Origin: Paracoccaceae bacterium
GTDB taxonomy: Bacteria; Pseudomonadota; Alphaproteobacteria; Rhodobacterales; Rhodobacteraceae
DNA length: 64,000 nt
Direction of reading: 5' to 3'
Assembly (NCBI GenBank): GCA_027013095.1
Contig: JALUYI010000018.1
Coordinates: forward strand, 124,001 to 188,000
Shown: piece after piece, positions 39,698 through 49,556 of the stretch
Numbering within the stretch: the stretch's first letter is position 1
How the letters are laid out: the number at the start of each line of letters is the position of its first letter
The notes under the pieces: generated by a model
The model's input: the letters and a program-made list of their open reading frames with translations, nothing else
Database searches by the model: none
Told to the model about the DNA's origin: nothing
Translations under genes and position numbers: made by a program

Positions 39698-40306
39698 TCA
39701 GGCGTTTGCCAGACGCTCGGCGACGTTTTCCCAGTTGACCAGATTGTCGAGGAAGTTGCTCAGATAGGCCGGGCGTTTGTTGCGAAAATCGATGTAGTAG
39801 GAATGCTCCCACACGTCGCACCCCAAAAGCGCCGTCTGACCAAAGCAGAGCGGATTCACGCCGTTCTCGGTTTTGGTAACTTTCAACGTGCCATCGCTCT
39901 CGGCCACCAGCCAGCACCAGCCCGAGCCAAACTGACCCGCACCGGCAGCGGCGAAATCGGCCTTGAACTGATCGACCGAGCCAAAGGAATCGACCAAACG
40001 GCGTTCCAATTCGCCCGGCATCGCGCGCCCGTCCGGGCCCATCATCTGCCAGAACTGGTTGTGGTTCCAGAGCTGCGAAATATTGTTGAAAATGCCATTT
40101 TGCGCCACTGCGCCAGCCTGATAGGTGCCGGTGATGATCTCTTCCAGCGACTTGTCGGCCCATTCGGTGCCGGCAATCGCCTTGTTGCCGTTGACCACAT
40201 AGGCGTTGTGGTGCAGGTCGTGGTGATATTCCAGCGTTTCTTTGGACATGCCGTTGGATGCCAACGCGTCATGTGCGTAGGGAAGGTCGGGAAGTTCAAA
40301 TGCCAT
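39698..40306 (-). CDS. sodB: Superoxide dismutase, Fe/Mn type
   Basis: 202-residue cytoplasmic enzyme dismutating superoxide. The metal ligands are visible in order: His in ETLEYHHDLHH (about 27), His in QLWNHNQFW (about 78), then Asp and His in DVWEHSYYIDF (about 163 and 167). Gly-Gln positions around AAGAGQFGSGW fit the iron-type. AGAGGG precedes the ATG. It has its own promoter region and is followed by rarD on the same strand. Confidence 0.95.
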   Translation of the reverse strand: MAFELPDLPYAHDALASNGMSKETLEYHHDLHHNAYVVNGNKAIAGTEWADKSLEEIITGTYQAGAVAQNGIFNNISQLWNHNQFWQMMGPDGRAMPGELERRLVDSFGSVDQFKADFAAAGAGQFGSGWCWLVAESDGTLKVTKTENGVNPLCFGQTALLGCDVWEHSYYIDFRNKRPAYLSNFLDNLVNWENVAERLANA

Positions 40307-40507
40307 GTGTTCAGCCCTCTTTTTTTCTGAGTTTACAAGCGCCGCATCGAAAATCCGGCAACTCTTGGGGCAGTATTAGCGAAGGCGCGGTGACGAGGGA
40401 AGGTCAAATTATGCCGCGCGCCTTGCCAAGCGCGAGAATTTGGCGTTCACTGGCCCCACCGCAGGCCGGCATTTCAGGGCGCCATTTGAGGCCCGTTCGA
40501 GGACAAC

Positions 40508-40930
40508 ATGAGCAACTACGTCAACCCCGACAGCGACAGCTTTCGCGCCTTTCGCGAAGCAGCGCGTCCGGGGCCGATCCAGATGCTGAACCTGATCAAG
40601 CTGCGCACAACTGCCGCCTATGCCGACGGGCGCAACCTGAGCGGGGCCGAGGCCTATCGTCTTTACGGTGAAAAAAGCGGCCCGATCTTTCGCGCCCTTG
40701 GCGGGCGGATCGTCTGGTCGGGGCAGCCCGAGATCACGTTGATCGGCCCAAAGCACGGCGAGGAATGGGACATTGCCTTTATCGCCGAATATCCGTCAAT
40801 CGAGGCATTTGTGCAAATGATGCGCGATCCGGCCTATCAGGCAATCACCCACCATCGCACCGCGGCGGTAGAAAATTCCCGCCTGATCCGCCTCAACCCC
40901 CTGCCCGCGGGTGCCGGGTTCGGCCTGTAA
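40508..40930 (+). CDS. DUF1330-domain protein
   Basis: 140-residue protein of the dimeric alpha+beta barrel family, with the DUF1330 pattern MLNLIKLR near residue 25, ALGGRIVW near 65 and DIAFIAEYPSIEAFVQMMRDPAYQ at 88-111. Catalytic role is unproven. It stands alone, with the Mth938-like gene converging within five bases. Confidence 0.85.
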   Translation: MSNYVNPDSDSFRAFREAARPGPIQMLNLIKLRTTAAYADGRNLSGAEAYRLYGEKSGPIFRALGGRIVWSGQPEITLIGPKHGEEWDIAFIAEYPSIEAFVQMMRDPAYQAITHHRTAAVENSRLIRLNPLPAGAGFGL

Positions 40931-40934
40931 CCCT

Positions 40935-41288
40935 TCAGACGGGTACGAGGGCGGCAATCACCCGGCGCCCCTCGGCCAGCAGGATATTGTAGCTGCGACA
41001 GGCGGTCGGCGTGGTCATCAGGTCATAGCCGATATTGGCCTCATCCAGCCGGGCGCGGGTCTCGACCGAGAGGTTGGCGATGGTGGCACCGGTGCCGATC
41101 AGGAGGACGTCGAACAGGCCCGCGCAGGACAGGATCGCCGTCGCATCCGAAAGACCTCCCCAGACGCGGGGCTGATTGGGCAACAGCAGCATGGCGCCGT
41201 CGTGAATGACGCCGCCAACGCGGAAAAATCCGGGGCCATAGCTGTCGATCGGAGTGCCGCTTTCGTATGTGACCTCGGTCAGGCGCAT
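40935..41288 (-). CDS. Mth938/NDUFAF3-like protein
   Basis: 117-residue protein of the Mth938 fold, homologous to the complex I assembly factor NDUFAF3. The LLIGTGATI and TTPTACRSYNILLAEGRRVIAAL blocks are conserved. It starts nine bases after the secF stop, the standard place for this gene in alphaproteobacteria, where it may help Sec- or Oxa-dependent assembly. Confidence 0.87.
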   Translation of the reverse strand: MRLTEVTYESGTPIDSYGPGFFRVGGVIHDGAMLLLPNQPRVWGGLSDATAILSCAGLFDVLLIGTGATIANLSVETRARLDEANIGYDLMTTPTACRSYNILLAEGRRVIAALVPV

Positions 41289-41297
41289 CGGGTCGGC

Positions 41298-42281
41298 CTA
41301 GGCGTCAATATTGGCGTATTGGGTGCCCGCGTTGCCGCCAGTCTTGGTCCAGTCCCGCTTGACCCCGAGGCGCAACAGGATGGTCGAGGCCACAAAAACC
41401 GAGGAATAGGTCCCTACGATCACCCCCCAGGTCATGGCAAAGACAAAGCCGCGGATGACATCGCCGCCAAGGATCAGTAGCGCGATCAGCGCGATCAGCG
41501 TGGTGAACGAGGTCATGACCGTGCGCGACAGGGTCTCGTTGATCGAGACGCTCAGGATCTCGCGCAGCTCCATCTTCTTGAACTTGCGCAGGTTCTCGCG
41601 CACCCGGTCAAACACCACCACCGTATCGTTCAGCGAATAGCCGACGATAGTCAGAAGTGCGGCGATGATCGTCAGGTCGAACTGGATCTGAAAGGCGGCA
41701 AAGACACCGATTGTCAGGGTCACGTCATGGACCAGCGCGATCACTGCGCCAAGCGCGAATTGCCATTCAAACCGCAGCCAGATGTAAAACAGGACCGCGA
41801 CGATGGACAGCACCACCGCCTCGATTGCGGTCTGGATCAACTCACCCGAAACCTTGGGGCCGACGCTTTCAACCTGTGGCAGGGTGATGCCGGGGTCGAT
41901 TTTCTGCAGCGCCGTCTTGATCCGGGCCACGGTTTTTGCGGTGATCGATTCGTCGCCCTTCTGCTGCTCGATCCGAATTTCGGTAACATTGCGCGTCGGC
42001 CCGAAACTGGGATCGAACACTTGCGAGATTGATACATCGCCCAGTTTCAGCGGCGCCAGCGCGGCGCGATAATCCTTGACCACCACCGGCACCGTGCTTT
42101 CGGTGCGGATCGTGGTGCCGCCGCGAAAGTCGATCCCATAGTTCAGCCCCATGGCAAAGAACAGGATCACCGACAGCACCATCGCCAGCATCGAAGCGCC
42201 AAAGGTCAGATAGGCGTATTTGAAAAAGTCCCAATTCGTGTTCGAGGGAACCATTTTCAGTCGTTTGTCGATCAATCGCAT
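41298..42281 (-). CDS. secF: Protein translocase subunit SecF
   Basis: 327-residue inner-membrane protein forming SecDF with the upstream gene, using the proton gradient to pull preproteins through SecYEG. It has one N-terminal helix, a periplasmic domain, then five helices including the SecF signature DTVVVFDRVREN and a Gly-rich helix. The secD stop is 14 bases upstream. Confidence 0.96.
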   Translation of the reverse strand: MRLIDKRLKMVPSNTNWDFFKYAYLTFGASMLAMVLSVILFFAMGLNYGIDFRGGTTIRTESTVPVVVKDYRAALAPLKLGDVSISQVFDPSFGPTRNVTEIRIEQQKGDESITAKTVARIKTALQKIDPGITLPQVESVGPKVSGELIQTAIEAVVLSIVAVLFYIWLRFEWQFALGAVIALVHDVTLTIGVFAAFQIQFDLTIIAALLTIVGYSLNDTVVVFDRVRENLRKFKKMELREILSVSINETLSRTVMTSFTTLIALIALLILGGDVIRGFVFAMTWGVIVGTYSSVFVASTILLRLGVKRDWTKTGGNAGTQYANIDA

Positions 42282-42295
42282 GGTTTTTCTCTCTC

Positions 42296-43960
42296 TCAGA
42301 CGACAATTGTGCGCGGGCGGCGGCGGCTATACCAGATTGCAATCAGTAGGCGCGTCACCCAGATTGCGGTAAAGACCGACGTGACGATGCCAAGCCCCAG
42401 CGTCACGGCAAAGCCCTTGACCGGCCCCGAGCCCATGACGAACAGGATCACCGCCGCAATCAAGGTCGTAACATTGGCATCAACAATCGCCGACGTGGCG
42501 CGCTCATAGCCCAGCTCGATTGCGCGGACCGGGCCCTTGGCGGTGTCCAGCTCTTCGCGTATTCGCTCAAAGATCAGGACGTTGGCGTCCACCGCCATCC
42601 CGATGGTCAGAACGATCCCGGCGATCCCCGGCAGGGTCAGGGTGGCGCCGATGACGCTGAGCATACCGAACATCAGCGCGATATTCATCAACAGCGCCAC
42701 ATTGGCAAACAGACCGAACAGCCCGTAGCTGAGCACCATGAAGATCAGCACCGCCGCAAAGGCGACCACCGTCGCCACCTTGCCCGCGTCGATGCTGTCC
42801 TGCCCCAACTGCGGGCCAATGGTGCGCTCTTCCAGAAAGTTCATCCCGGCCGGCAACGCCCCGGCGCGCAGAAGAACCGCCAGTTTAGTGCTTTCCTCAA
42901 CCGAGAAATTGCCGGTGATGATTCCCGAACCGCCAGCGATATGGCTCTGGATGACCGGCGCCGAGATCACCTTTTTGTCCAGAACGATGGCAAAGGGCGA
43001 GCCGATGTTCTTGGCCGTATAGACCCCGAACTTGCGCCCGCCGCTGGCGTCAAAGCGAAACGAGACCGCGGGGCGACCGTTCTGGTCGAAACTGGGCTGT
43101 GCATCCACCAGCTCTTCGCCGGTCACCACCGGAGTTTTCTTCAGGATGTAATAAAGATTCTTGTTGTTCAGGTCCGGCACCAGCATGTTGCCAGGGCCCG
43201 GGCGGGCGTTCTTGTTCCCGGTTTCGCGCACCACGGCGTTAAAGGTCAGCTTGGCCGTGGTGCCAATCAGCGCCTTCAGTTCGGCCGCCGAGCCGATGCC
43301 CGGCACCTCGATCAGGATCCGCCGGTCGCCCTGTTTCTGGATCGTCGGCTCACGGGTGCCGACCTCGTCCACGCGGCGGCGGATGATTTCCAGCGACTGT
43401 GCAATGGTGCGCGCATCGGTTGCGATCTTTTCGGCCTTGGACAGCGTGATCACCAGTTGGCCGTTCTCGCCCCGCACCTCGATGTCGCTTGAGCCGGCTC
43501 CGGTCAGGCTGACGATGGGGCGGGCCAGCGTCTTTACTGCCTTGATGGCGGTGGCGATCTGCTCGGGTTTCGAGATCTTGACCCGCAGTTCGTCGGGCTT
43601 GCTGCTGACGCGGCGCACGGTGCCGATGGTGGCGCGTTCCTTGCGCAGAACGTCGCGTACCTCGCTCCACATCGCGTCAAGGCGCGCCGCATAGACGTCC
43701 TCGACCTTGACCTCGGCCAACAGATGCGCCCCGCCCCTGAGGTCCAGCCCCAAGTTAACCAGATCGGAGGGCAGCCATGACGGCCAGCCGGCCAGCGCCG
43801 CCATGCGCTCGGGCGTCTCGGGCAGGCCCTTGGCCAACTGCGCTGCCGCATCATTGTGCCGCTCGACCCGCATATAAAAGATGTTGGGCATTCCAAGGAG
43901 GATCCCGAGGGCACAGAGCCCCCAGATCACAGTCTTTTTCCACAGGGAAAATTGCAGCAT
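42296..43960 (-). CDS. secD: Protein translocase subunit SecD
   Basis: 554-residue partner of SecF. The N-terminal helix is followed by the DLRGGAHLL motif near 72-80, a large periplasmic domain and the C-terminal six-helix bundle with GMAVDANVLIFERIREEL, whose Asp is needed for proton flow. It is the middle gene of yajC-secD-secF. Confidence 0.96.
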   Translation of the reverse strand: MLQFSLWKKTVIWGLCALGILLGMPNIFYMRVERHNDAAAQLAKGLPETPERMAALAGWPSWLPSDLVNLGLDLRGGAHLLAEVKVEDVYAARLDAMWSEVRDVLRKERATIGTVRRVSSKPDELRVKISKPEQIATAIKAVKTLARPIVSLTGAGSSDIEVRGENGQLVITLSKAEKIATDARTIAQSLEIIRRRVDEVGTREPTIQKQGDRRILIEVPGIGSAAELKALIGTTAKLTFNAVVRETGNKNARPGPGNMLVPDLNNKNLYYILKKTPVVTGEELVDAQPSFDQNGRPAVSFRFDASGGRKFGVYTAKNIGSPFAIVLDKKVISAPVIQSHIAGGSGIITGNFSVEESTKLAVLLRAGALPAGMNFLEERTIGPQLGQDSIDAGKVATVVAFAAVLIFMVLSYGLFGLFANVALLMNIALMFGMLSVIGATLTLPGIAGIVLTIGMAVDANVLIFERIREELDTAKGPVRAIELGYERATSAIVDANVTTLIAAVILFVMGSGPVKGFAVTLGLGIVTSVFTAIWVTRLLIAIWYSRRRPRTIVV

Positions 43961-44146
43961 GTCTGTCTCTATCTGTTCGCTATCATTCCGTCCGGCGCGT
44001 CCGGCCCGTCTGGTTCATCCGGGGGCCTGTTTCATTCGACTGCAAGCCCCCGTTCACAAGCCTCACCAGCCGCCCATCCAAAGTGCCCCACCCACGGTGC
44101 CCTGTCCTCGCGGTCCATCCGCGACGCCCCGCACTCGGCGGCTGGA

Positions 44147-44473
44147 CTATTTTTCAAGCGGCTCGGTCTTGTTCTTGACCGTCGCAATGGTGTTTTGCAC
44201 GACCCGCACCTTGACGCCAGAGGCAATTTCCACCTCGACCTCGCCATCGTCCTTGACCTTGGTCACCTTGCCGATCAACCCGCCTTGGGTAATGACCTGA
44301 TCACCACGCCGCAGCGCCGAGACCATGGCCTTGTGTTCCTTCATCTTCTTCTGCTGCGGGCGGATCAGCAGAAAATACATGATCCCGATGATCAGCAGCA
44401 GGGGAATTAGCTGCCCGGCACCGGCCAAGCCGCCACCGGCACTCTGCGCATAAGCAGGGGTCGCAAACAACAT
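44147..44473 (-). CDS. yajC: Preprotein translocase subunit YajC
   Basis: 108-residue protein with a single membrane helix ([18 protein letters not shown]) and a small cytoplasmic domain [16 protein letters not shown], as in all YajC proteins. It is first of the Sec auxiliary operon, 186 bases ahead of secD. The gap to the divergent serS holds both promoters. Confidence 0.95.
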   Translation of the reverse strand: MLFATPAYAQSAGGGLAGAGQLIPLLLIIGIMYFLLIRPQQKKMKEHKAMVSALRRGDQVITQGGLIGKVTKVKDDGEVEVEIASGVKVRVVQNTIATVKNKTEPLEK

Positions 44474-44704
44474 AAAGGAAGTCCTCGTCAGAACGCGGGG
44501 CTGGGCCCGCCTGTTTCAAAGTCGCGGCACCCTACCCGCAGCGCGCAAAGATGGCAAGGTGCGCGGGCCGGGTTTCGGCAAATCTTCGCGGCTCGACCCG
44601 ACATTGCCCCCATTGGGCGGCGGATTCGCGACATTCGTCTTTATCCCCTCAGGCAATTATTGCATAAGCGGCAAAAATCCGTTCCAGTCGCAAAAGGTCC
44701 AGCC

Positions 44705-45994
44705 ATGCACGACATCCGCCAAATCCGCGAAAATCCCGACGCTTTCGATGCTGCCCTTGCCCGACGGGGGCTGGCGCCGATGGCTGCCGAGATCCTGAAA
44801 ATCGATACCGCCCGGCGTGAGCTGATTCAGGCCGCCGAGGCCGCACAGGCGGCACGCAACCGCGCCAGCAAAGAGGTGGGCGCGGCCAAGGCCCGGGGCG
44901 ACGAGGATGAATTTCAGCGTCTGCGCGAGGTTTTGGGGACGCGCAAGGACGAGATCGCGGCGCTCGAAGCCAAGGCCAAGGCCGAGGACGCCCGTCTGAA
45001 CGACCTGTTGATGGGGCTACCGAACCTGCCCCAAGCCGATATTCCCGACGGCGACGACGAGGCAGACAACGTCGAGCTGCACCGCTGGGGCACGCCTCGC
45101 AGTTTCGATTTTGCCCCGCGCGAACATTTCGACATTCCCGCCGCCCGCACCGGGCTGGATTTTCCATTGGCGGCGAAACTGTCGGGCAGCCGCTTTGTGG
45201 TGCTGAAAGGGGCGTTGGCGCGCCTGCACCGGGCGCTGGCGCAGTTCATGCTGGACACCCATGTGGACAAAAACGGCCTGACGGAAATGTGGGTGCCGGT
45301 TCTGGTCCGCGAAGAAGCGATGCTGGGCACCGGGCAACTGCCAAAATTCGCCGAGGACAGCTACAGCACCACCAATGGCTGGTGGATGATCCCGACCGCC
45401 GAGGTGCCCCTGACCAACACGGTGGCCGGCGAAATTCTGGACGCCGAAGATCTGCCCCGCCGGATGTGCGCCCATACCCAGTGCTTTCGCTCCGAGGCGG
45501 GCAGTGCGGGCAAGGACACCAAGGGGATGCTGCGCCAGCACCAGTTTGAAAAGGTCGAGATGGTCTCGATCACCAGCCCCGAGGCCAGCGCGGCAGAGCT
45601 GCAGCGCATGACCCGGATCGCCGAAAAGCTGCTCGAAGACCTCCTGCTGCCTTACCGGACCATCGTTCTGTGCACCGGCGACATGGGTTTTGGCGCCCAG
45701 CGCACCCATGATATCGAGGTCTGGCTACCCGGGCAAAACACCTACCGCGAGATCAGCTCGGTCTCGGTCTGTGGCGATTTTCAGGCCCGCCGGATGAACG
45801 CACGCTATCGCGGCGCGGACGGTAAACCGGCCTTTGTCCACACCCTGAACGGCTCGGGCCTTGCGGTCGGGCGCTGCCTGATCGCGGTTTTGGAAAACGG
45901 CCAGCAGCAGGACGGCTCGGTCTGGATCCCACCGGCTCTGCACCCCTATCTCGGGGGCAAGACCACGCTTGCCCCGGATGGTCGGTTGGTTTGA
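44705..45994 (+). CDS. serS: Seryl-tRNA synthetase
   Basis: 429-residue class II synthetase. An N-terminal coiled-coil arm (about 28-105) holds the tRNA long variable arm. Class II motif 2 is in [26 protein letters not shown] and motif 3 in [20 protein letters not shown] at 44705 is preferred because AAAAGG lies upstream and [12 protein letters not shown] is the usual start. Ahead of it TATTGCATAAG resembles a -10 region. Confidence 0.97.
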   Translation: MHDIRQIRENPDAFDAALARRGLAPMAAEILKIDTARRELIQAAEAAQAARNRASKEVGAAKARGDEDEFQRLREVLGTRKDEIAALEAKAKAEDARLNDLLMGLPNLPQADIPDGDDEADNVELHRWGTPRSFDFAPREHFDIPAARTGLDFPLAAKLSGSRFVVLKGALARLHRALAQFMLDTHVDKNGLTEMWVPVLVREEAMLGTGQLPKFAEDSYSTTNGWWMIPTAEVPLTNTVAGEILDAEDLPRRMCAHTQCFRSEAGSAGKDTKGMLRQHQFEKVEMVSITSPEASAAELQRMTRIAEKLLEDLLLPYRTIVLCTGDMGFGAQRTHDIEVWLPGQNTYREISSVSVCGDFQARRMNARYRGADGKPAFVHTLNGSGLAVGRCLIAVLENGQQQDGSVWIPPALHPYLGGKTTLAPDGRLV

Positions 45995-46146
45995 CGAGAT
46001 AAAAGGCCGCGCCCGATCGGCCGCATCTTTTTTTCGCGACAAATTCGCGACGGTACGGAAAGTGGCGCACCGAACATCGCACCGCCTCTTTCCCCCCGGG
46101 CAACAGTATTGTAGCAAGGCTGCATCAGGCAACGGCGGGGCGAATG

Positions 46147-46932
46147 ATGCGAATTCTGATTACCAATGACGATGGCATCAACGCCCCGGGCCTTGAGGTT
46201 CTGCACGATGTCGCAACCGCGCTGGCCGGCCCCTCGGGCGAGGTCTGGACCGTGGCGCCGGCGTTTGAGCAGTCCGGGGTCTCGCATTGCGTTTCTTATA
46301 TCAAGCCGATGATGCTGGCCGAGCTGGGTCCGCGCCGCTTTGCGGCCGAGGGGTCGCCTGCCGATTGCGTGCTGGCCGCGCTTGGCGAGATCATGACCGA
46401 CCGCCCCCCCGATCTGGTCCTGTCCGGCGTCAATCGCGGCAACAACGCCGGCGAAAATACCCTTTATTCCGGCACCATCGGCGCCGCGCTCGAGGCCGCT
46501 CTGCAGGGACTGAAATCGGTCGCCCTGTCGCAGTATTACGGTCCTCGAAATGTGCCGTTGCCGGATATTTTCGACGCCGCGCGAGCGCACGCCCTGCCGG
46601 TTTTAAAGACGATCTTGGCCGGGGGGGTCTGGCAGGATAGGGATTATGGCGTCTTTTACAGCGTCAATTTTCCGCCCCTTGCAGCCGCCGACGTCAAGGG
46701 CACGCGCGTCGTTGCCCAAGGGTTTCGGCCCGACGCGCATTTTGGCGTCGAGGCGCACCTGTCCCCCTCGGGGCGCAAGTTCCTGTGGATCCGGGGCAGC
46801 GCTCAGAACAGAATGAGCGAACCCGGCACCGATGTTCACGCCAATCTTTCGGGCTATATCTCGGTCACCCCGATGCGCGCCGACCTGACCGCACATGACA
46901 CGTTGGAGACCTTGACGGACCTGTTCCCATGA
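46147..46932 (+). CDS. surE: 5'/3'-nucleotidase SurE
   Basis: 261-residue metal-dependent phosphatase for nucleoside monophosphates. The metal-binding start [14 protein letters not shown], the FEQSGVSH loop and [18 protein letters not shown] segment carry the active-site Asp, Ser and Asn residues. Two ATGs abut (46144 and 46147); the second gives the family start [10 protein letters not shown]. The stop overlaps pcm as ATGA in the conserved order surE-pcm-nlpD. Confidence 0.96.
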   Translation: MRILITNDDGINAPGLEVLHDVATALAGPSGEVWTVAPAFEQSGVSHCVSYIKPMMLAELGPRRFAAEGSPADCVLAALGEIMTDRPPDLVLSGVNRGNNAGENTLYSGTIGAALEAALQGLKSVALSQYYGPRNVPLPDIFDAARAHALPVLKTILAGGVWQDRDYGVFYSVNFPPLAAADVKGTRVVAQGFRPDAHFGVEAHLSPSGRKFLWIRGSAQNRMSEPGTDVHANLSGYISVTPMRADLTAHDTLETLTDLFP

Positions 46933-47573
46933 CCCCTGATTCGCAAACCCAGATGCAGTTTCTCTATAATCTGCGCGCCCGTGGCGTAACCGACGCGCGG
47001 GTGCTGGAGGCCATGGAAAAGGTGGACCGCGGGCAATTTGTGCAGGGCCTGTTTTCCGGCCGCGCCTATGAGGATCGTCCGCTGCCTATTTCCTGCGGGC
47101 AAACCATCAGCCAGCCCTCGATTGTCGGGTTGATGACGCAGGCGCTGCAGGTCGGCCCCCGCGACAAGGTGCTGGAGGTGGGCACCGGCAGCGGCTATCA
47201 GGCGGCGATCCTCAGCCATCTTGCGCGGCGGGTCTATACCGTCGAGCGCCACCGCGATCTGGCCCGCGCCGCACGGCAGCGTATCGACGGTTTGGGACTG
47301 GTCAATGTGACCGTCATGATCGCAGACGGCTCGTTCGGCCTGCCCGATCAGGCCCCGTTCGAGCGCATTCTCCTGACCGCCGCCGCCGAGGACACCCCGG
47401 CCAATCTGGTTGCACAATTGCGCGAAGGCGGTATCATGGTCCTGCCCGTGGGCCAGTCTGATCACGTGCAGAGCTTGATAAAAGTGCAAAAAACCGCCGA
47501 TGGGCTGGAATATACCGAGCTTTGCGACGTTCGTTTTGTGCCCCTTGTTGAAGGGATCGCCCAAGACCTGTAA
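46929..47573 (+). CDS. pcm: Protein-L-isoaspartate O-methyltransferase
   Basis: 214-residue SAM-dependent repair enzyme acting on isoaspartyl residues of aged proteins. The substrate loop [17 protein letters not shown] and the SAM motif [18 protein letters not shown] are intact. It is co-translated with surE through the ATGA overlap and followed by the nlpD-like gene. Confidence 0.95.
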   Translation: MTPDSQTQMQFLYNLRARGVTDARVLEAMEKVDRGQFVQGLFSGRAYEDRPLPISCGQTISQPSIVGLMTQALQVGPRDKVLEVGTGSGYQAAILSHLARRVYTVERHRDLARAARQRIDGLGLVNVTVMIADGSFGLPDQAPFERILLTAAAEDTPANLVAQLREGGIMVLPVGQSDHVQSLIKVQKTADGLEYTELCDVRFVPLVEGIAQDL

Positions 47574-47615
47574 GGTCCGGCCAAATCGGGCAGATTGAAT
47601 CAAGGAATTAAGACA

Positions 47616-48824
47616 TTGACGTGGCGTATTCCCCATCTTTCCACTCTTGTTCTGAAAGGCGCGGCGCTGTCCGTCGTTCTGCTGGCGGGGTGTGACAACG
47701 GTCTGGACCTTGGCGGCATCGGGGCCAGTGGCTTTAACCTGAACGATCCGGCTGTTGCCGGGGCGACCACCCTGCCCCGTCCCGAGGCCGATTCCCGCGG
47801 GCTGATCACCTACCCCAGCTATCAGGTCGCCGAGGCCCGGCAGGGGGACACGGTGGCCAAGGTGGCCGCGCGCCTCGGGTTGTCCGCGACAAAGCTTGCG
47901 CGTCACAACGGCCTGAAGGCCGACAGCCCTTTGCGCTCCGGTGAGCTTTTGGCCCTGCCCTCCAAGGTTGGCAAGGGTGGCTCCACCGATATTGCCTCGA
48001 TCGCCTCGGGTGCCATTGCCGCGGCTGACAAGCGCAAGAAACCGCTGGTCTTGTCGGTGATTCCCGAGGATTCGACCTCGGAAGGCACAAGTTCGGGGGG
48101 CACGATTTCAGGAGGCTCACCTGAACCGGCCAAAACCCGGCAGAAAGCCCAGGTCTCGATCGAGCCGATCAAGCATCAGGTCGAGCGCGGCGAAACCGCC
48201 TATTCCATCGCCCGGCTTTACAATGTCTCGGTGACGGCGCTGGCGCGATGGAACCGTCTCGGCCCTGACCTGGCGGTGCGCGAAGGGCAGCAATTGCTGA
48301 TCCCGCTGGTCAACAAACCTGCCCCGGCGCCGGTGGTTGACGCCAGCAAGCCCGGCAAGGCCAGTGTCATTCCGGTGCCGCCTAGCGCCTCCAAACCCTT
48401 GCCCAAAGGGGTCCGGATCGCCCGCCTGCCGTCGTCGCCCGACCTGCAGAAATACAAGACCCAGTCGAAATCCGGTAAATTCCTGATGCCGGTCTCGGGC
48501 AAGATCATCTCGAAATACACTGGCAAGAAGGGCGGAAATGACGGGATTGACATTGCCGCTGTCCCGGGAACCGCGGTCAAGGCCGCCGCCGATGGCGAGG
48601 TCGCCTTGATCTCGAATTCGGTCGCCGCCAACACCATCGTCCTGCTGCGCCACCCCAACAACATCTATACGGTCTATTCCAACGTGACCGGCGTTACCGT
48701 GCAAAAGGGCCAAAAGGTGCAGCGCGGGCAGCGCATCGGCGTCGTCACCAAATCTAGCCCCTCTTATCTGCATTTTGAGGTCAGGCGGGGAACGCAGGCG
48801 GTTGACCCCAACCCGTTTCTGTAG
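47616..48824 (+). CDS. NlpD-like LysM-LytM lipoprotein, catalytic residues lost
   Basis: 402-residue outer-membrane lipoprotein (lipobox LLAGC near 33) with two LysM repeats (about 75-120 and 187-233) and a C-terminal LytM/M23 domain. In active LytM enzymes zinc is held by His and Asp in HxGxD and later His residues. Here the first motif reads NDGID and the YSH motif reads YSN, so two His ligands are missing, as in NlpD/EnvC, which activate amidases instead of cutting peptidoglycan. TTG at 47616 is chosen because AAGGA lies nine bases upstream; the TTG at 47595 lacks one. It follows pcm by 42 bases. Confidence 0.9.
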   Translation: MTWRIPHLSTLVLKGAALSVVLLAGCDNGLDLGGIGASGFNLNDPAVAGATTLPRPEADSRGLITYPSYQVAEARQGDTVAKVAARLGLSATKLARHNGLKADSPLRSGELLALPSKVGKGGSTDIASIASGAIAAADKRKKPLVLSVIPEDSTSEGTSSGGTISGGSPEPAKTRQKAQVSIEPIKHQVERGETAYSIARLYNVSVTALARWNRLGPDLAVREGQQLLIPLVNKPAPAPVVDASKPGKASVIPVPPSASKPLPKGVRIARLPSSPDLQKYKTQSKSGKFLMPVSGKIISKYTGKKGGNDGIDIAAVPGTAVKAAADGEVALISNSVAANTIVLLRHPNNIYTVYSNVTGVTVQKGQKVQRGQRIGVVTKSSPSYLHFEVRRGTQAVDPNPFL

Positions 48825-48884
48825 GGCGTTGGCGCATCAAACCCACACAGCGGGGCCGCTGGTCGGGACAGCGGCGGCCCGCTG

Positions 48885-48960
48885 ATGTAAATTATATTCA
48901 CATTAACCCTTGCATTCCATCCGGCGCTGCCTACATTGAGAATGTAAATATGTTTTACAT
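48885..48960 (+). promoter_or_regulatory. Promoter flanked by two matching operators (ATGT-N11-ACAT)
   Basis: Operator 1 (48885-48903) and operator 2 (48942-48960) both read ATGTAAAT at the left and ACAT at the right with an 11-base centre, and are 57 bases apart. Between them TTGCAT (48910-48915) and TACATT (48932-48937), 16 bases apart, form a good -35/-10 pair. The start site would fall in operator 2. The layout suits a repressor bridging both sites. It controls the DUF2852 gene. Confidence 0.6.
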
Positions 48961-48982
48961 TATCCGCAAAGGAGCGCAAAAA

Positions 48983-49411
48983 ATGAGTTCTGTCGCCACA
49001 TGGCCATCCCACGCCCAGAACTGGCTGGACGCCAGAGGCAAAGGCGCATGGATCGCCGCCATGGTTCTTGGATTCATCCTGTTCTGGCCCGTTGGCCTCG
49101 CCCTCTTGTTTTATATGATCTGGAGTCGTCGCATGTCCTGTTCCCACCACCGCCATCACCGCCACAGCCGGCATGAAAACCGTGGATTTGGGGGCTGCCA
49201 CAGTCACCATGCCGCCGCCCAATCCAGCGGCAACACCGCGTTCGACGCCTACAAGGACGCCACGCTGAAGCGCCTCGAAGATGAGCAGGAAGCCTTTCAG
49301 AGCTTCCTCGACCAGCTCCGCGCGGCCAAGGACAAGACTGAGTTCGACCAGTTCATGGAGGCTCGCGCCAAGGCAACCAGCACCGATGAGCCGCCGCTCG
49401 CGGACAATTGA
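48983..49411 (+). CDS. DUF2852-domain membrane protein
   Basis: 142-residue protein with one membrane helix ([23 protein letters not shown]), a His-rich cytoplasmic or periplasmic linker ([13 protein letters not shown]) that may bind metal, and a C-terminal helix [31 protein letters not shown] typical of DUF2852. AAGGAG precedes the ATG. Function unknown. It lies directly behind a promoter with two matching operators, so it is tightly regulated. Confidence 0.85.
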   Translation: MSSVATWPSHAQNWLDARGKGAWIAAMVLGFILFWPVGLALLFYMIWSRRMSCSHHRHHRHSRHENRGFGGCHSHHAAAQSSGNTAFDAYKDATLKRLEDEQEAFQSFLDQLRAAKDKTEFDQFMEARAKATSTDEPPLADN

Positions 49412-49556
49412 TCGGCCAGCCATTAACACCTCAAGGGGCGGTTCGCGGACGGCCCCTTTGTCGTGCGGCCACAATTTGTTAACCAATTCACGCCAAAACA
49501 GTTGTCGCGGTGGCGCCAAATCGTTAGCATGGCGCTATATATCAGTGGACATTGTA

